Assembly: GCA_902792895.1 (NCBI GenBank)
Contig: CADBBK010000002.1
Span: forward strand, 106,906-170,905
Length of the DNA: 64,000 bases
DNA from: an uncultured Bacteroidales bacterium
GTDB taxonomy: Bacteria; Bacteroidota; Bacteroidia; Bacteroidales; Muribaculaceae
Reading direction: 5' to 3'
A program made the position numbers and the translations under genes. This document shows positions 38,444 through 47,229 of this stretch, piece by piece (the stretch's first letter is position 1; each line of letters begins with the position of its first letter). The notes under the pieces are model-generated. The model worked only from the letters and a program-made list of their open reading frames with translations. It was not told where the DNA came from and did not search any database.

Positions 38444-38469
38444 GGGCCTAGCAACCTGATTACAATCAC

Positions 38470-39900
38470 TCAAACTACAAGTATCACCAGCATTAGGGCT
38501 GCCGATAGCGACAGTAAGGCAAGCCATTTGCGGTGATACTTTTTATATACGACAACTGGAAGCAGGCTCAAGACTACCGAGAGCATTCCATATAGAGCAA
38601 TCGAGAAGATATTGCCCACAAACGCCAGGAAGGAGCCCCCATCGAATATATCCACATTGCTGATGAACAGGATGGACAGCATAGCGGTCTTGCAGCCATT
38701 GATTACAGACTTGGGCACCAGTTCCTTGTTTGCACTCAGGAATTTGCCGGCATAATAGAATCCCTGAGCCACCAACAGGATTGAAATGGCTGCAATCACC
38801 CAATTCTGAGCTTTACTGATATCTTTTTCCACAATGATTGAGGCAAGTGAGCCCACCCCAACGGCCAACATCACTGCGACAACAAAAGTGAGTAGTTGAT
38901 GAACAAGGGTCGATTTCCATGACAAGCCAAAAAATTGCCGGAAATCAAGCAGTAGCAGGAAGCACACAGCGCATACATAGACAATGGCCAGGAAATTAGT
39001 AACTCCCATGAGCCCTGAATATACTGTCTGCATAAAGGCAGATGGTGTTCCCGTACTAGCGGCGGTCTGGATGCCGTTCTGTATCCATGATATCACGTCA
39101 CTGGGTATCATGCATAACAGGATTTGTGCTAACACATAGGTCAGAAAAATGTACGTCTCGACAAAATTGTACCGATTGACGCGAATGAAAGCGATCCAGA
39201 TGCAGATGAATAATGCGGTTCCGATGAACAGATACTCATAGAGCAGATTATGGGATAAGAACCACACCAGCCACGTGATGGCTGTGGCAATTGAGAGCAA
39301 CGCGCTTGAAAGCTTGAAACGCGCGAAATGAGTTTCGGCAAACACCTTCACGTCTTCCCATCCGTTGGCTTCGCTCAAGCCTAAATCCTCGGTAATTATC
39401 CCTAGAAGGGAATGATCAGGATTGCCTGTCAGCAAACCCACAAATAACAACAGCAGAACGGATACGGCAACCAGCTTGAAAGGCGGGAAATAGAATTGGC
39501 GGTGACCTTCCAGATAGTCACGAATCATATATCCCGGACGCCAGAATAGCTCCTCCATCGTGCGGAAAATCGGCCGATTACCCAGTCCCCAGATATCCAG
39601 AAAATTAAGCATAGCCTGGTGCCAGGTGTAGCGACGCCACGTGCCGGTCTGCCCGCACTGCGGGCAGATGCGTCCCGTGTATTGCTCGCCACAGTTAAGG
39701 CAAGTGCGACGGGTGTTATCCACTTCAATCGAGGCCGTAGTACATTGCTGTAGACGACGGTTCAGCCGAATGTTCCAAGCCTTGACGTTGCGGTAGCATT
39801 TGTTCACGATGGAGCGAAGTTTTTTGGCTTTTCCGTTCTGGGAAGCCTTGTTCTTCTTTTTTCGCTTCATCGAGGTCTTGAGTCTCGTAATTGCTTTCAT
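38470..39900 (-). CDS. DUF3667 membrane protein with N-terminal zinc ribbon
   Basis: A 476-residue protein of unknown function. A very basic start (residues 1-50, many Lys/Arg) leads to a zinc ribbon (C67, C70, C79, C82; CLNCGEQYTGRICPQC). The DUF3667 signature around FRTMEELFWRPGYMIRDYLEGH and six or so membrane helices follow. The family is widespread in Bacteroidota. A TAACTTTG promoter box ends only 5 bases before the ATG, so the mRNA may have little or no leader. The C-terminus overlaps nothing. Confidence 0.8.
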   Translation of the reverse strand: MKAITRLKTSMKRKKKNKASQNGKAKKLRSIVNKCYRNVKAWNIRLNRRLQQCTTASIEVDNTRRTCLNCGEQYTGRICPQCGQTGTWRRYTWHQAMLNFLDIWGLGNRPIFRTMEELFWRPGYMIRDYLEGHRQFYFPPFKLVAVSVLLLLFVGLLTGNPDHSLLGIITEDLGLSEANGWEDVKVFAETHFARFKLSSALLSIATAITWLVWFLSHNLLYEYLFIGTALFICIWIAFIRVNRYNFVETYIFLTYVLAQILLCMIPSDVISWIQNGIQTAASTGTPSAFMQTVYSGLMGVTNFLAIVYVCAVCFLLLLDFRQFFGLSWKSTLVHQLLTFVVAVMLAVGVGSLASIIVEKDISKAQNWVIAAISILLVAQGFYYAGKFLSANKELVPKSVINGCKTAMLSILFISNVDIFDGGSFLAFVGNIFSIALYGMLSVVLSLLPVVVYKKYHRKWLALLSLSAALMLVILVV

Positions 39901-39904
39901 GTCG

Positions 39905-39912
39905 CAAAGTTA
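39905..39912 (-). promoter_or_regulatory. Promoter -7 box placed almost at the start codon (leaderless candidate)
   Basis: Minus strand TAACTTTG, an exact TAnnTTTG match, with the ATG beginning at 39900. The transcription start would fall at or very near the initiation codon. Confidence 0.45.
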
Positions 39913-39914
39913 GA

Positions 39915-39952
39915 AAAAATCCCGCACAGATAATTATCCATGCGGGATTTTT
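39915..39952 (-). terminator. Terminator after the lipoprotein gene at 40006
   Basis: AAAAATCCCGCA pairs exactly with TGCGGGATTTTT (12 base pairs, 14-base loop), flanked by A and T runs on both sides. It lies between the lipoprotein gene and the DUF3667 promoter. Confidence 0.7.
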
Positions 39953-40005
39953 CTATGGTGAGTGCACTCCGGAACGGAATTCAGAAGTGTCTCAACTGGA
40001 AATGC

Positions 40006-40527
40006 TTATTTGTTGAGCTTGATGTCAACAATGGTGCCCTCGTCATTGGACTTGCGTAGGGCATCCCAAAACGCATTGGCCGTCAGCCCGCGGTTATACC
40101 ATTCTACTTCATAGTTCACACCATCGATGCTCTTGTTGGTGGACGGTACGCACACATAGGTTGTCCCGAAGGAGATGCCTCTGTACCCCAGCACCGACAC
40201 TTCAAAGAGTTCATAGGTCTTTTTAATGTTGTCACCTGTTAGGGTAAGATTTCGACCGGAATAAGTCCATGACTTGAAATACCACTCAGTCTTGATGCGC
40301 AGCAGGTCGTCATTCACTACAGTGATTGTGCCTTTCACTGCCTCACTCTCATTGAAAGCCCAAATCTTCTTGTTTGGTTCACCCAATGTGTTGTCAAATG
40401 CTAAAAAAAGTGGAGTTGTCAGGTCTGACTTGGTAACTTCTTTTACATCCAGAACGGGGTTATCGCCACAAGATGACAAAAACAGACTAAAAGCGACCGC
40501 AATCAACGGTAATAGATAGTTCTTCAT
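40006..40527 (-). CDS. Hypothetical lipoprotein
   Basis: A 173-residue protein with a lipoprotein signal peptide; the lipobox is LSSC at 17-20, so the mature protein starts at C20 and is anchored to a membrane. The remainder is beta-rich with many Thr, Asn and aromatic residues. The motif TLTGDNIKKTYELFEVSVLG resembles the lipocalin-like small lipoproteins of Bacteroidota, but I do not recognise a named family. It is a single-gene unit with its own terminator. Confidence 0.65.
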   Translation of the reverse strand: MKNYLLPLIAVAFSLFLSSCGDNPVLDVKEVTKSDLTTPLFLAFDNTLGEPNKKIWAFNESEAVKGTITVVNDDLLRIKTEWYFKSWTYSGRNLTLTGDNIKKTYELFEVSVLGYRGISFGTTYVCVPSTNKSIDGVNYEVEWYNRGLTANAFWDALRKSNDEGTIVDIKLNK

Positions 40528-40561
40528 TGTGAAAGTACGAAATTATAGTTATTAATCGGAT

Positions 40562-41467
40562 TTAGAACATCTTATCGGGATAGACGCCCGTGGCGTGTAA
40601 TTCGGCAAACTTGTCCACTACGCCCTGACGGTCGGCGGCATAGGTCACGCCGAACCACTTGCTCTCGGTAGTGAGCACCTTGACTTGGGCAGTGCCGGCG
40701 GTTACCATTTCATTGACCACTGTGGGGATAAAGAACTCGGCCTTGGGTTTGTCGATGTTCTCCTTCAAGAAGTCGATAAAGCAGCGCTCGCTGTGCTCGA
40801 AGTAGTCGGGTGTGAAGCCCCAGAAGTTCATCGATACCGGTGTCTCGAATGCCAACTGCTGCACATCACCGTTCTCGTCGGTGAACACGATATTGTGATC
40901 TGCATCGTATCCAATGCTCGTGCGCTCGACAACGCCGGTGAGCAAGCCGTCACGGGTTTCGCACACGCCACGAGCCACTGTGCCGCTCTCGCTCATGGTG
41001 TTACCCACTTTGAACCCCACCATGCTATAGTGGGCCTTGCTGCCCTCGGGCAGTGACGAGAGTTCGGCTGCCATGACCTCAAAACTATTGCGGCCATAGT
41101 AGTCATCGGCATTGATGATGGCAAACGGCTCACGGATGACGTCCTTGCCCATGAGCAGTGCATGGTTGGTACCCCATGGCTTGGCGCGCTCGGCGGGACA
41201 GGTAAAGCCCTCGGGCAGGTCGTTCAGCCCCTGGAAGACGAGTTCCACGGGGATGTGTCCCTCGTATTTGGATAATATCTTCTCGCGGAAGTCGGCCTCA
41301 AAGTCCTTGCGGATTACAAAGACTACCTTGCCAAATCCACTCTTGATAGCATCATAAATCGAATAATCCATGATGGTCTCGCCATGGGGGCCCAGACCGT
41401 CGAGCTGCTTGAGGCCGCCATAACGGCTACCCATACCTGCAGCAAGCACAAATAATGTTGGTTTCAT
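40562..41467 (-). CDS. Sugar-phosphate nucleotidyltransferase
   Basis: A 301-residue member of the NTP_transferase family. The nucleotide-binding loop LAAGMGSRYGGLKQLD (residues 8-23) and the metal-binding INADDYYG (about 118-125) are intact. Such enzymes join a sugar-1-phosphate to a nucleoside triphosphate. Its place as third gene after galK and galM suggests it handles galactose-1-phosphate or glucose-1-phosphate in place of classical GalT, which is not visible here; that is an inference. The gap to galM is 59 bases. Confidence 0.8.
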   Translation of the reverse strand: MKPTLFVLAAGMGSRYGGLKQLDGLGPHGETIMDYSIYDAIKSGFGKVVFVIRKDFEADFREKILSKYEGHIPVELVFQGLNDLPEGFTCPAERAKPWGTNHALLMGKDVIREPFAIINADDYYGRNSFEVMAAELSSLPEGSKAHYSMVGFKVGNTMSESGTVARGVCETRDGLLTGVVERTSIGYDADHNIVFTDENGDVQQLAFETPVSMNFWGFTPDYFEHSERCFIDFLKENIDKPKAEFFIPTVVNEMVTAGTAQVKVLTTESKWFGVTYAADRQGVVDKFAELHATGVYPDKMF

Positions 41468-41526
41468 TTATTGAGTTTTTATGTTGTTAGTTTTAAGTGC
41501 AATTAATAAAGCCTAATAGCTAAGAG

Positions 41527-42576
41527 CTAGTTTTTAAAATCAAAGATGATGATGCGGCGGTACTCCTCGTCGGGACGCAGCAGTTGTGACATGAAGTTGT
41601 CGTGGTTGGGGGCATCAGGCATGCCTTGGCACTCGATGGCCACACCATCGTAGTCATGATACTGCTTGCCGCTCTTGCTCACAGGACAGCCCTCCAGCCA
41701 GTTACCGGTGTAGACCTGCGCTGCAGGTTGGTCGGTGCTGATCTCTACCCTGCGGCCTGACTCCTGGTCACACAGCACGGCGGCTAGATGCAAGTCGCCA
41801 TCCTCATAGCCGTCGACAATCCAGCAGTTGTCATAGCCCTTACCATAGTTCAATGCCGGGAAATCCTGCTTAATGTCACGGGCAATCACCTTGGGCTGGG
41901 TGAAGTCCATCGGAGTGCCCTCGACAGATGCCATCTCACCAGTGGGAATGAGGTCGGAGTCGGTCACCAGATAGCGCGAGCAGTTTAGCTGCAGCACCTG
42001 GTTGAGTGCCGTTCCCTCCTTGTCCTCACCTGCCATATTAAAATAGGTGTGGTTGGTGAGGTTAAGCACCGTGGGCGCATCGGTCACAGCGCCAAGCACA
42101 ATCTTGAGCACATTGTCGTCGCTCCATGAGTAGGCAACACGCGCATTCAAGGTGCCAGGATAGTTCTCGTCACCATCGGGGCTCTCGAGCGTGAACACAA
42201 CGGTGTCACCCTCCATCTCGCATTCCCAGATTTTGTTCTGGAAACCCACATTACCCCCATGCAGGTGGTGTTTGCCCTGATGGTTGCAGTTGAGCTGGTA
42301 GGACTTGCCGTCAATCTCAAGGTGGCCCTTGCAGATGCGGTTGGCAAAACGGCCGGGGACTTTGCCGGCACAGGGGCCGTCAAAGAAGTAATCGTTCAGG
42401 TCCTTGTAGCCCAACACCACATCGGCCAGGTTGCCATCACGGTCAGGAACCTTGATCTCGATGATGCCGGCACCCAGCGACGACAGTTTCACGCTTGCCC
42501 CGCTGGCGTTGATGAGTTCGTAGGTGGTGATTTCGCCACGCTCGGTCTCAAAAGTATCAATACGGATGCTTTTCAT
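41527..42576 (-). CDS. galM: Galactose mutarotase (aldose 1-epimerase)
   Basis: A 349-residue enzyme that interconverts beta- and alpha-D-galactose so that galactokinase can use the alpha form. Catalytic His lies in LNLTNHTYFN and the catalytic Glu in IECQGMPDAPN near the C-terminus. The start is ATG at 42576, one base after the galK stop, preceded by GAGGAGG at good spacing. That is a rare clear Shine-Dalgarno sequence and decides the start over an upstream GTG/ATG in galK. The coupling suggests translation linked to galK. Confidence 0.92.
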   Translation of the reverse strand: MKSIRIDTFETERGEITTYELINASGASVKLSSLGAGIIEIKVPDRDGNLADVVLGYKDLNDYFFDGPCAGKVPGRFANRICKGHLEIDGKSYQLNCNHQGKHHLHGGNVGFQNKIWECEMEGDTVVFTLESPDGDENYPGTLNARVAYSWSDDNVLKIVLGAVTDAPTVLNLTNHTYFNMAGEDKEGTALNQVLQLNCSRYLVTDSDLIPTGEMASVEGTPMDFTQPKVIARDIKQDFPALNYGKGYDNCWIVDGYEDGDLHLAAVLCDQESGRRVEISTDQPAAQVYTGNWLEGCPVSKSGKQYHDYDGVAIECQGMPDAPNHDNFMSQLLRPDEEYRRIIIFDFKN

Positions 42577-42577
42577 G

Positions 42578-43714
42578 TCAATCCTCCTCTTTGTGGGCTC
42601 CGTCGCTGATGATGACATTGATCACCTCAGGTTCGTGTCCGTATTTTGCATTGAATTTCTCCTTGGCTGTAGCAATGAAGTGGTCATAGCGCTCGTCCTT
42701 TACCAGGTTGATGGTGCAGCCGCCAAAGCCGCCGCCCATGATGCGCGAACCGGTCACGCCGCACTCGCGGGCCACATCGTTGAGGTAATCCAGCTCCTCG
42801 CAGCTCACCTCGTAGTCACGCGAGAGACCGTCGTGTGTCTCATACATGCAGCGGCCAACGGTCTCGTAGTCGCCACGCTCCAGCGCGTCGCACACGTCGA
42901 GCACGCGCTGCTTCTCGCCGATGACAAAACGGGCACGGCGATAGTCCTCATCGCTTACCTTGTCGCGGATGTCAGCGAGCATGGTATAGGTGGCGTCGCG
43001 CAGTGTATCCACACCCAGCATAGCAGCCACGCGCTCGCATGACTCACGGCGCTTGTTGTAAGGCGAGTCAACGAGTTCGTGCTTTACCTTGCTGTTGAGC
43101 AGCACGAGCTTGTAGCCCTCGGGATGGAAGGGGAAGTACTCATGCTCGAGCGAGCGGCAGTCGAGGCGCATCAGACAGTCCTTCTTGCCAAACACGCTGG
43201 CAAACTGGTCCATGATGCCGCAATTCACACCGCAGTAGTTGTGCTCGGTGCTTTGACCGATTTTAGCCAACTCAAACTTGTCAATCCTGTTGTCGTTGAA
43301 CAGGTCGTTGAGCGCAAAAGCAAAGCAGGACTCCAGCGCTGCCGAAGAAGAAAGGCCGGCACCCAGGGGGACATTGCCTGCAAACACGGTGTCAAAGCCC
43401 TTGACCGTGCCGCCGCGCTTGATGGTCTCGCGGCAAACGCCGAAGATGTAACGCGCCCACTGATCCTTCGGGGCATCCTCCTCGTTCAAGCCGAACTCAC
43501 AGTAGGCATCCAGGTCCATGCTGTAAACGCGCACCTTGTCGGTGCCATTGATATTGATTTCGGCCATGATGTACTTATCGATAGCTCCGGGGAACACAAA
43601 TCCACCGTTGTAGTCGGTGTGCTCACCGATGAGGTTGATGCGGCCAGCCGAGGCATAGATGACGCCATCGGTGCTGAAACGCTTCTTGAATTGTTCTTTG
43701 ATTCTCTCTTTCAT
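42578..43714 (-). CDS. galK: Galactokinase
   Basis: A 378-residue GHMP kinase that phosphorylates alpha-D-galactose to galactose-1-phosphate with ATP. The galactokinase signature GRINLIGEHTDYNGG (24-38), the GHMP ATP loop PLGAGLSSSAALE (about 115-127) and the C-terminal MGGGFGGCT are all present. First gene of galK-galM-nucleotidyltransferase. No classical regulator or transporter gene is adjacent. Confidence 0.96.
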   Translation of the reverse strand: MKERIKEQFKKRFSTDGVIYASAGRINLIGEHTDYNGGFVFPGAIDKYIMAEININGTDKVRVYSMDLDAYCEFGLNEEDAPKDQWARYIFGVCRETIKRGGTVKGFDTVFAGNVPLGAGLSSSAALESCFAFALNDLFNDNRIDKFELAKIGQSTEHNYCGVNCGIMDQFASVFGKKDCLMRLDCRSLEHEYFPFHPEGYKLVLLNSKVKHELVDSPYNKRRESCERVAAMLGVDTLRDATYTMLADIRDKVSDEDYRRARFVIGEKQRVLDVCDALERGDYETVGRCMYETHDGLSRDYEVSCEELDYLNDVARECGVTGSRIMGGGFGGCTINLVKDERYDHFIATAKEKFNAKYGHEPEVINVIISDGAHKEED

Positions 43715-43844
43715 GATAATTAATTGATGATGTTTAATATGATTTCTTAATGAATGGTTTTAACCGAAAGGAATCACCGCAACAACAATAGGAATCTACC
43801 TGAACGGATAATTCCTGACATCATTGCACTCCCCCAATTCTATT

Positions 43845-44336
43845 CTACCTCTTGAAGATGCTGGGATCATTGATGATTCTCTCCAGGTTCTCGATGTTGA
43901 TATGTCCGTTGATGACAACCATCGCATCGCTCATATCACTGGCATTGGCGATGACGAGCTCGTTGACATACTGGCCGTCACGGCGCACGAGCACCGTCTT
44001 CTGCTCACCATAGCCATGCTGGGTGGTCATGATTTCCTCATAGGTGTGCTGCCTGCAAAGATTCAAAAGGCGCTTGCGGAATTTCTCGCGAACGTTGGGA
44101 CTACACTTGCTCAGGTCAAGCAGTTGCACCGAGTTAATGCCAAGACCGGCTTCGGACAAGGTGGGGGAAATCAGGCGTCCAAGACCCAATAAGCCACTGC
44201 CCACATTGACATACTGTGCATGCCTGGCGTCACGCATATCGTCGATGATATCATCGGCATTGCGAGTCAGCATGCTGCAGGACATCACTATCAGCGACAG
44301 TAACAACATGGTCACTGTTCTCATTGTTTTGTTCAT
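43845..44336 (-). CDS. DUF4252 lipoprotein
   Basis: A 163-residue protein with a lipoprotein signal peptide (lipobox VMSC, C20). The body matches the DUF4252 family of small Bacteroidota lipoproteins: helical N-terminal half, then a beta-strand region with VNELVIANASDMSDAMVVING near the C-terminus. The function is unknown. A consensus -7 box lies 36 bases upstream. Confidence 0.75.
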   Translation of the reverse strand: MNKTMRTVTMLLLSLIVMSCSMLTRNADDIIDDMRDARHAQYVNVGSGLLGLGRLISPTLSEAGLGINSVQLLDLSKCSPNVREKFRKRLLNLCRQHTYEEIMTTQHGYGEQKTVLVRRDGQYVNELVIANASDMSDAMVVINGHINIENLERIINDPSIFKR

Positions 44337-44372
44337 AAGGGTTTCTTTTAAAACATTTAACTATATTGATGA

Positions 44373-44380
44373 CAAAAGTA
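44373..44380 (-). promoter_or_regulatory. Promoter -7 box for the DUF4252 gene
   Basis: Minus strand TACTTTTG, an exact match, with TGTG (one mismatch to TTTG) 20 bases upstream. The 311-base gap from 44337 to 44647 holds only this and the divergent pgk promoter as far as I can see. Confidence 0.5.
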
Positions 44381-44581
44381 GGAAAAAATGTGAGATGTTG
44401 CACATTATCTTTTCTTAAAATTCCCAAAAAGATAGTTTTATCCATGTAATTCTAACAAAAAGCCATGAAAAGAGAGGCTATCAACGCTGATTCCCTACGG
44501 GGATTAAGCACTATGGCAGTGACGTTGTTACCCAATAGCCGTTTTTTACAGCACATTATCTGAAATGTACAAAATATTTAC

Positions 44582-44589
44582 TACCTTTG
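44582..44589 (+). promoter_or_regulatory. Promoter -7 box for pgk
   Basis: TACCTTTG, an exact TAnnTTTG match, 58 bases before the ATG. Confidence 0.5.
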
Positions 44590-44647
44590 TGCCGTACTTT
44601 AATTAAGAATCAACCAAAATCACAAATAATTCTTATCTATTTTAGAA

Positions 44648-45901
44648 ATGGCTAACATCAATGACTTTAATTTTGCCGGAAAGAAGGCAATCGTGCGCGT
44701 TGACTTCAACGTGCCCCTGAATGAAAAAGGAGAAATTACCGATGACACCAGAATCCGTGGCGCGGTTCCTACATTAAAGAAAATCCTTGCTGACGGCGGT
44801 GCGCTGATCATCATGTCACACATGGGTAAGCCCAAGGGTAAAATCAATCCCAAACTCTCCCTGAGCCAGATCACCAGTGCTGTTGCCGCTGCTCTGTGCT
44901 GCCCCGTACAGTTCGCTCAGGACAGTGCTGATGCCAAGAATCAGGCCGACGCTCTCCGTCCCGGTGAAGTATTGCTGCTCGAGAACCTGCGTTTCCACCC
45001 TGAAGAGGAGGGCAAGCCTGTAGGTATCGAGAAAGACGATCCCAACTATGACGCAGCCAAGAAGGAGATGAAGGCCCGCCAGACCGAGTTTGCCAAGACC
45101 TTGGCCAGCTATGCCGACGTGTATGTGAACGATGCTTTCGGCACCGCTCATCGCCGTCATGCCTCGACCGCTGTCATTGCTGACTTCTTCGATAACGACC
45201 ACAAGATGCTGGGATACCTCATGGAGAAAGAGGTGACCGCTATTGACAACGTGATGAAGAATGCCCAGCACCCCTTCACCGCCATCATCGGCGGCAGCAA
45301 GGTATCCTCCAAGCTGTCAGTTATCAAGAACCTGCTCGACAAGGTGGACAACCTTATCATCGGTGGCGGTATGGGCTATACCTTTATTAAAGCACAGGGT
45401 GGCCACATCGGTGACTCGCTGCATGAGGACGAGCTGATGCCCGAGGCATTGAACGTTATCGCCGCAGCCAAGGAGAAGGGCGTGAACTTGAGCCTCTCGG
45501 TAGCTACCGTTGCCGGTGACAGCTTCTCCAACGACGCCAACCGCCAGACGGTTGACATTTACAACATCCCCGACGGTTGGGAGGGCATGGACGCCAGCGA
45601 AGCATCGCTTGCTAATTGGAAGAAGATCATCCTCGACTCCAAGACCATCTTGTGGAACGGTCCCGTAGGCGTGTTTGAGTTTGAGAACTTTGCTCATGGT
45701 ACCGGCGAGATTGCTAAGTATGTAGCCGAGGCTACTCAGAACGGTGCCTACTCACTCGTGGGCGGTGGTGACTCCGTAGCAGCCGTCAACAAGTTCGGCC
45801 TTGCCGACCAGGTATCCTATGTTTCGACCGGTGGCGGTGCCATGCTCGAGGCTATTGAGGGTAAGACCCTGCCCGGCGTAGCAGCCATTCTGGGCGAGTA
45901 A
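44648..45901 (+). CDS. pgk: Phosphoglycerate kinase
   Basis: A 417-residue glycolytic kinase: 1,3-bisphosphoglycerate plus ADP gives 3-phosphoglycerate plus ATP. The N-terminal signature [12 protein letters not shown], the substrate-binding [13 protein letters not shown], and the C-terminal nucleotide loop [16 protein letters not shown] are intact. Length is normal. It stands alone between its promoter and a long terminator hairpin, followed by pta. Confidence 0.97.
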   Translation: MANINDFNFAGKKAIVRVDFNVPLNEKGEITDDTRIRGAVPTLKKILADGGALIIMSHMGKPKGKINPKLSLSQITSAVAAALCCPVQFAQDSADAKNQADALRPGEVLLLENLRFHPEEEGKPVGIEKDDPNYDAAKKEMKARQTEFAKTLASYADVYVNDAFGTAHRRHASTAVIADFFDNDHKMLGYLMEKEVTAIDNVMKNAQHPFTAIIGGSKVSSKLSVIKNLLDKVDNLIIGGGMGYTFIKAQGGHIGDSLHEDELMPEALNVIAAAKEKGVNLSLSVATVAGDSFSNDANRQTVDIYNIPDGWEGMDASEASLANWKKIILDSKTILWNGPVGVFEFENFAHGTGEIAKYVAEATQNGAYSLVGGGDSVAAVNKFGLADQVSYVSTGGGAMLEAIEGKTLPGVAAILGE

Positions 45902-45956
45902 TTCTTCCTAACGATTTGACTTGCACAAAGCCGTTAAGGCGCTAAGAAATCTATTT

Positions 45957-46010
45957 AACAGACAACTTGGACAATGCACTTGTGCTGTCCAAGTTGTCTG
46001 TTTATATTTA
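45957..46010 (+). terminator. Terminator after pgk
   Basis: AACAGACAACTTGGACA (45957-45973) pairs exactly with 45986-46002. The loop contains a further GCAC/GTGC stem. TTTATATTTA follows. It is the longest perfect terminator stem in the window. Confidence 0.75.
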
Positions 46011-46058
46011 GAACCGAGGATTTTGTTGACAGTTGCATGATAATTGCAAAAAAAGCAC

Positions 46059-46066
46059 TACCTTTG
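46059..46066 (+). promoter_or_regulatory. Promoter -7 box for pta-ackA
   Basis: TACCTTTG, an exact TAnnTTTG match, 58 bases before the pta ATG. Confidence 0.5.
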
Positions 46067-46123
46067 GGGCAATGAAACCAATAACAAATCAGTTTTCCTA
46101 AAATACTATCTAACAAGAGAACA

Positions 46124-47134
46124 ATGGAACCTTTATTTGAGAAACTCAAAAGCAACGCGATTGCCAAGAGGCAGCGCATCGTTCTTCCCGAGAGTACTGA
46201 ACCCCGCACCCTGACGGCCGCCGAACGCATCATCGCCGACGGCATTGCCGACATTGTGCTCATTGGTGACAAGGCCGAAATCCTTGCCAAAGCCACTGAA
46301 CTTGGTCTCAAGAACATCGACAAGGCCCAAGTAATCAACCCTAACGACGCTGAGGCTGTCGAGAAATATGCGCAACTGTTCTATGAACTGCGCAAGGCTA
46401 AGGGTGTCACCATCGAGGATGCCCGCAAGAAGGTGCTTGACCCGCTCTATCTGGGTTGCCTTCTTATCAAGGCCGGTGATGCCGACGGACAGGTTGCCGG
46501 TGCGATGAACACCACGGGCAACGTGCTGCGTGCTGCCTTCCAGGTATTGAAGACTGCTCCCGGCATCAGCACGGTGAGCGGCGCTTTCCTGATGCTGCTG
46601 CCCGAGGGTTCGCCCTACGGCCACAATGGCGTGATGGTGTTTGCCGACTGCGCCGTCGTTCCCGATCCTGATGCCCAGCAACTGGCTCAGATTGCCGTGA
46701 GCGCAGACCGTACAGCTCGCGCATTGGCCGAAATAGATGATCCCAAGATTGCCATGTTGAGCTTCTCGACCAAAGGTAGTGCCAAGCACGAACGTGTCGA
46801 CAAGGTTGTTGAAGCCACACGTCTGGCCAAGGAGATGAACCCCAACCTGAAGATCGACGGTGAATTGCAGGCCGATGCTGCCATCGTTCCCAGCGTGGGT
46901 GCCAGCAAGGCTCCCGGCAGTGACATCGCTGGTCATGCCAACGTGCTCGTATTCCCCGATCTCGGCGTAGGAAACATCGCCTATAAGCTCGTGCAGCGCA
47001 TCGCCGGTGCCAAGGCCGTGGGTCCCGTCCTGCAAGGTCTTGCCGCTCCCGTCAATGACTTGTCGCGCGGCTGCAACGAGGATGACATCTATCGCACTGT
47101 CATCCTGACCTGCAACCAGGCAATCAACAGATAA
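46124..47134 (+). CDS. pta: Phosphate acetyltransferase
   Basis: A 336-residue enzyme: acetyl-CoA plus phosphate gives acetyl phosphate plus CoA. This is the short form without the N-terminal regulatory domain. Motifs seen are VLPESTEPRTLTAAERI at the start, GAMNTTGNVLRAAFQVLKT, and the nucleotide/phosphate region LPEGSPYGHNGVMVFADCAV. It precedes ackA by 95 bases and forms with it the acetate/ATP branch of fermentation. Confidence 0.96.
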   Translation: MEPLFEKLKSNAIAKRQRIVLPESTEPRTLTAAERIIADGIADIVLIGDKAEILAKATELGLKNIDKAQVINPNDAEAVEKYAQLFYELRKAKGVTIEDARKKVLDPLYLGCLLIKAGDADGQVAGAMNTTGNVLRAAFQVLKTAPGISTVSGAFLMLLPEGSPYGHNGVMVFADCAVVPDPDAQQLAQIAVSADRTARALAEIDDPKIAMLSFSTKGSAKHERVDKVVEATRLAKEMNPNLKIDGELQADAAIVPSVGASKAPGSDIAGHANVLVFPDLGVGNIAYKLVQRIAGAKAVGPVLQGLAAPVNDLSRGCNEDDIYRTVILTCNQAINR

Positions 47135-47229
47135 ATAGCTTTTCAGCATTCAGGCTTTAACTATTAGCTGAATGCTTAGACATAAAGCAAAACAAAAACC
47201 CACAACAAGAAACTAAAACCTATATAATA

